Source: Calliopsis andreniformis
Taxonomy: Eukaryota > Arthropoda > Insecta > Hymenoptera > Andrenidae
Direction: 5' to 3'
DNA: 64,000 nucleotides
NCBI RefSeq assembly: GCF_051401765.1
Contig: NW_027480438.1
Span: forward strand, 4,650,001-4,714,000
Within the stretch, counting starts at the first letter, position 1; every line of letters begins with the position of its first letter. Below the pieces are notes generated by a model. The model ran no database searches. It had not been told where the DNA came from and saw only the letters and a program-made list of their open reading frames with translations. Made by a program: the position numbers and the translations under genes. Positions 63,838-64,000 of the stretch are shown here, piece by piece.

Positions 63838-64000
63838 TACTGAATCTTCAATCCTCAATACTCGATCCTCAATTCTCAATCCTCAATCCTCAATCCTCAG
63901 ACCTCAAACATCATTGTTCAACCCTCAGTCCTCGTCCTCAATCCACAACACACAATCCAGAATCCTCGATCTTCAATCATCAATATTCAATCTTCAATCC
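63838..64000. repeat. Start of a further 4422-bp unit, copy U4 (cut by window end)
   Basis: Repeats 54045-54207 at an offset of 9793 bp (4422 plus 5371), including CAATACTCGATCC and TCCAGAATCC. The repeat array therefore continues beyond the window. Confidence 0.85.

Larger units (their letters stand above)
1..64000. repeat. Heptanucleotide satellite array filling the window (unit AATCCTC / GAGGATT)
   Basis: Every part of the window can be read as head-to-tail 7-bp units close to AATCCTC on the + strand. Common variants are AATACTC, AATCTTC, AATTCTC, AACCCTC, AGTCCTC, AAACCTC, AATCATC and AATCCTG. Orientation never flips and I found no stretch of unique sequence. Units of 6 or 8 bp are rare and recur at fixed landmarks, for example GTCCTC or ATCCTC after AGTCCTC, and AAATCCTC after AATCCTA. 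The consensus has no G, so the + strand is very poor in G. No coding gene is annotated because all open stretches repeat the same 7-residue cycle, as explained in the findings. The genomic setting is inferred to be eukaryotic satellite DNA; the species and chromosomal position cannot be told from the sequence. Confidence 0.97.

Noticed and set aside
1..64000. Telomere-like repeat
   Set aside because: The G-rich form TTGAGGA resembles the plant-type TTTAGGG at five of seven positions, but no true TTTAGGG or TTAGGG tract is seen and the higher-order structure is that of a satellite. A degenerate telomeric origin cannot be supported.
1..64000. CRISPR array
   Set aside because: There are no unique spacers between conserved direct repeats; everything between landmarks is the same heptamer.
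1..64000. Transposon, retroelement or insertion sequence
   Set aside because: No terminal repeats, poly-A tails, target-site duplications or transposase or reverse transcriptase coding were found. All blocks, including 58467-60054, are heptamer-derived and in the same orientation.
1..64000. CAATCAATTGTC as a protein-binding inverted repeat
   Set aside because: The arms are only ACAAT and ATTGT around two bases, and the site is a by-product of two neighbouring unit variants. It recurs because its block is duplicated.

Overview
The whole 64,000-base window is one uninterrupted satellite array. It is built from a 7-bp unit, AATCCTC on the + strand (GAGGATT on the - strand), in mildly diverged copies laid head to tail in one orientation. 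I find no gene, RNA gene, transposon, CRISPR array, promoter or terminator that I can support. A tandem array of this length with no unique DNA points to a eukaryotic chromosome (heterochromatin, pericentromere, subtelomere or an interstitial satellite block). The sequence does not show which lineage.

The open reading frames are a product of the repeat. A 7-nt unit read in triplets gives a 21-nt, 7-residue cycle (S-S-I-L-N-P-Q) that is the same peptide in all three + frames and contains no stop. The complement contains TGA in every 21-nt cycle of all three - frames. Long + strand open stretches and closed - strand frames are therefore expected without coding. The + strand stops come only from unit variants such as AATCCTG-AAT, AATCCTT-AAT and AATAGAA.

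Above the heptamer lies a second level of order. Diverged heptamers form recognisable landmark blocks: an AATAGAATATCC block with an EcoRI site, a paralogous block reading AATAGAATATACTCAATTC, and a block containing CAATCAATTGTC. These landmarks recur roughly every 0.24-0.85 kb in the left part that I tabulated.

A third level is kilobase segmental duplication, which allows the array to be mapped. 1-7134 is an old mosaic with short internal duplications. 7135-15954 is an exact 4410-bp tandem pair, followed by a truncated third copy to about 18714. 18715-25140 is a mosaic with blocks shared with 4.7-6.2 kb and with 30-35 kb. 25141-28970 is a rearranged relative of the 4410-bp unit. 28970-42020 holds interleaved duplications with offsets of 2791, 3217, 8014, 635 and about 5360 bp. 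42020-50920 carries 2593-bp repeats, one of them truncated. 49620-64000 carries a 4422-bp unit in two full copies, a third copy lacking its first part after a 1.6-kb inserted segment, and the start of a fourth.

The array appears to have evolved by two processes: single-heptamer slippage inside pure runs, and unequal exchange or amplification of multi-kb segments. The sequence-identical multi-kb copies suggest recent amplification, or an assembly artefact that needs excluding. All coordinates of duplication edges are by-eye estimates, accurate to tens of bases at best, because the flanks are themselves repetitive.
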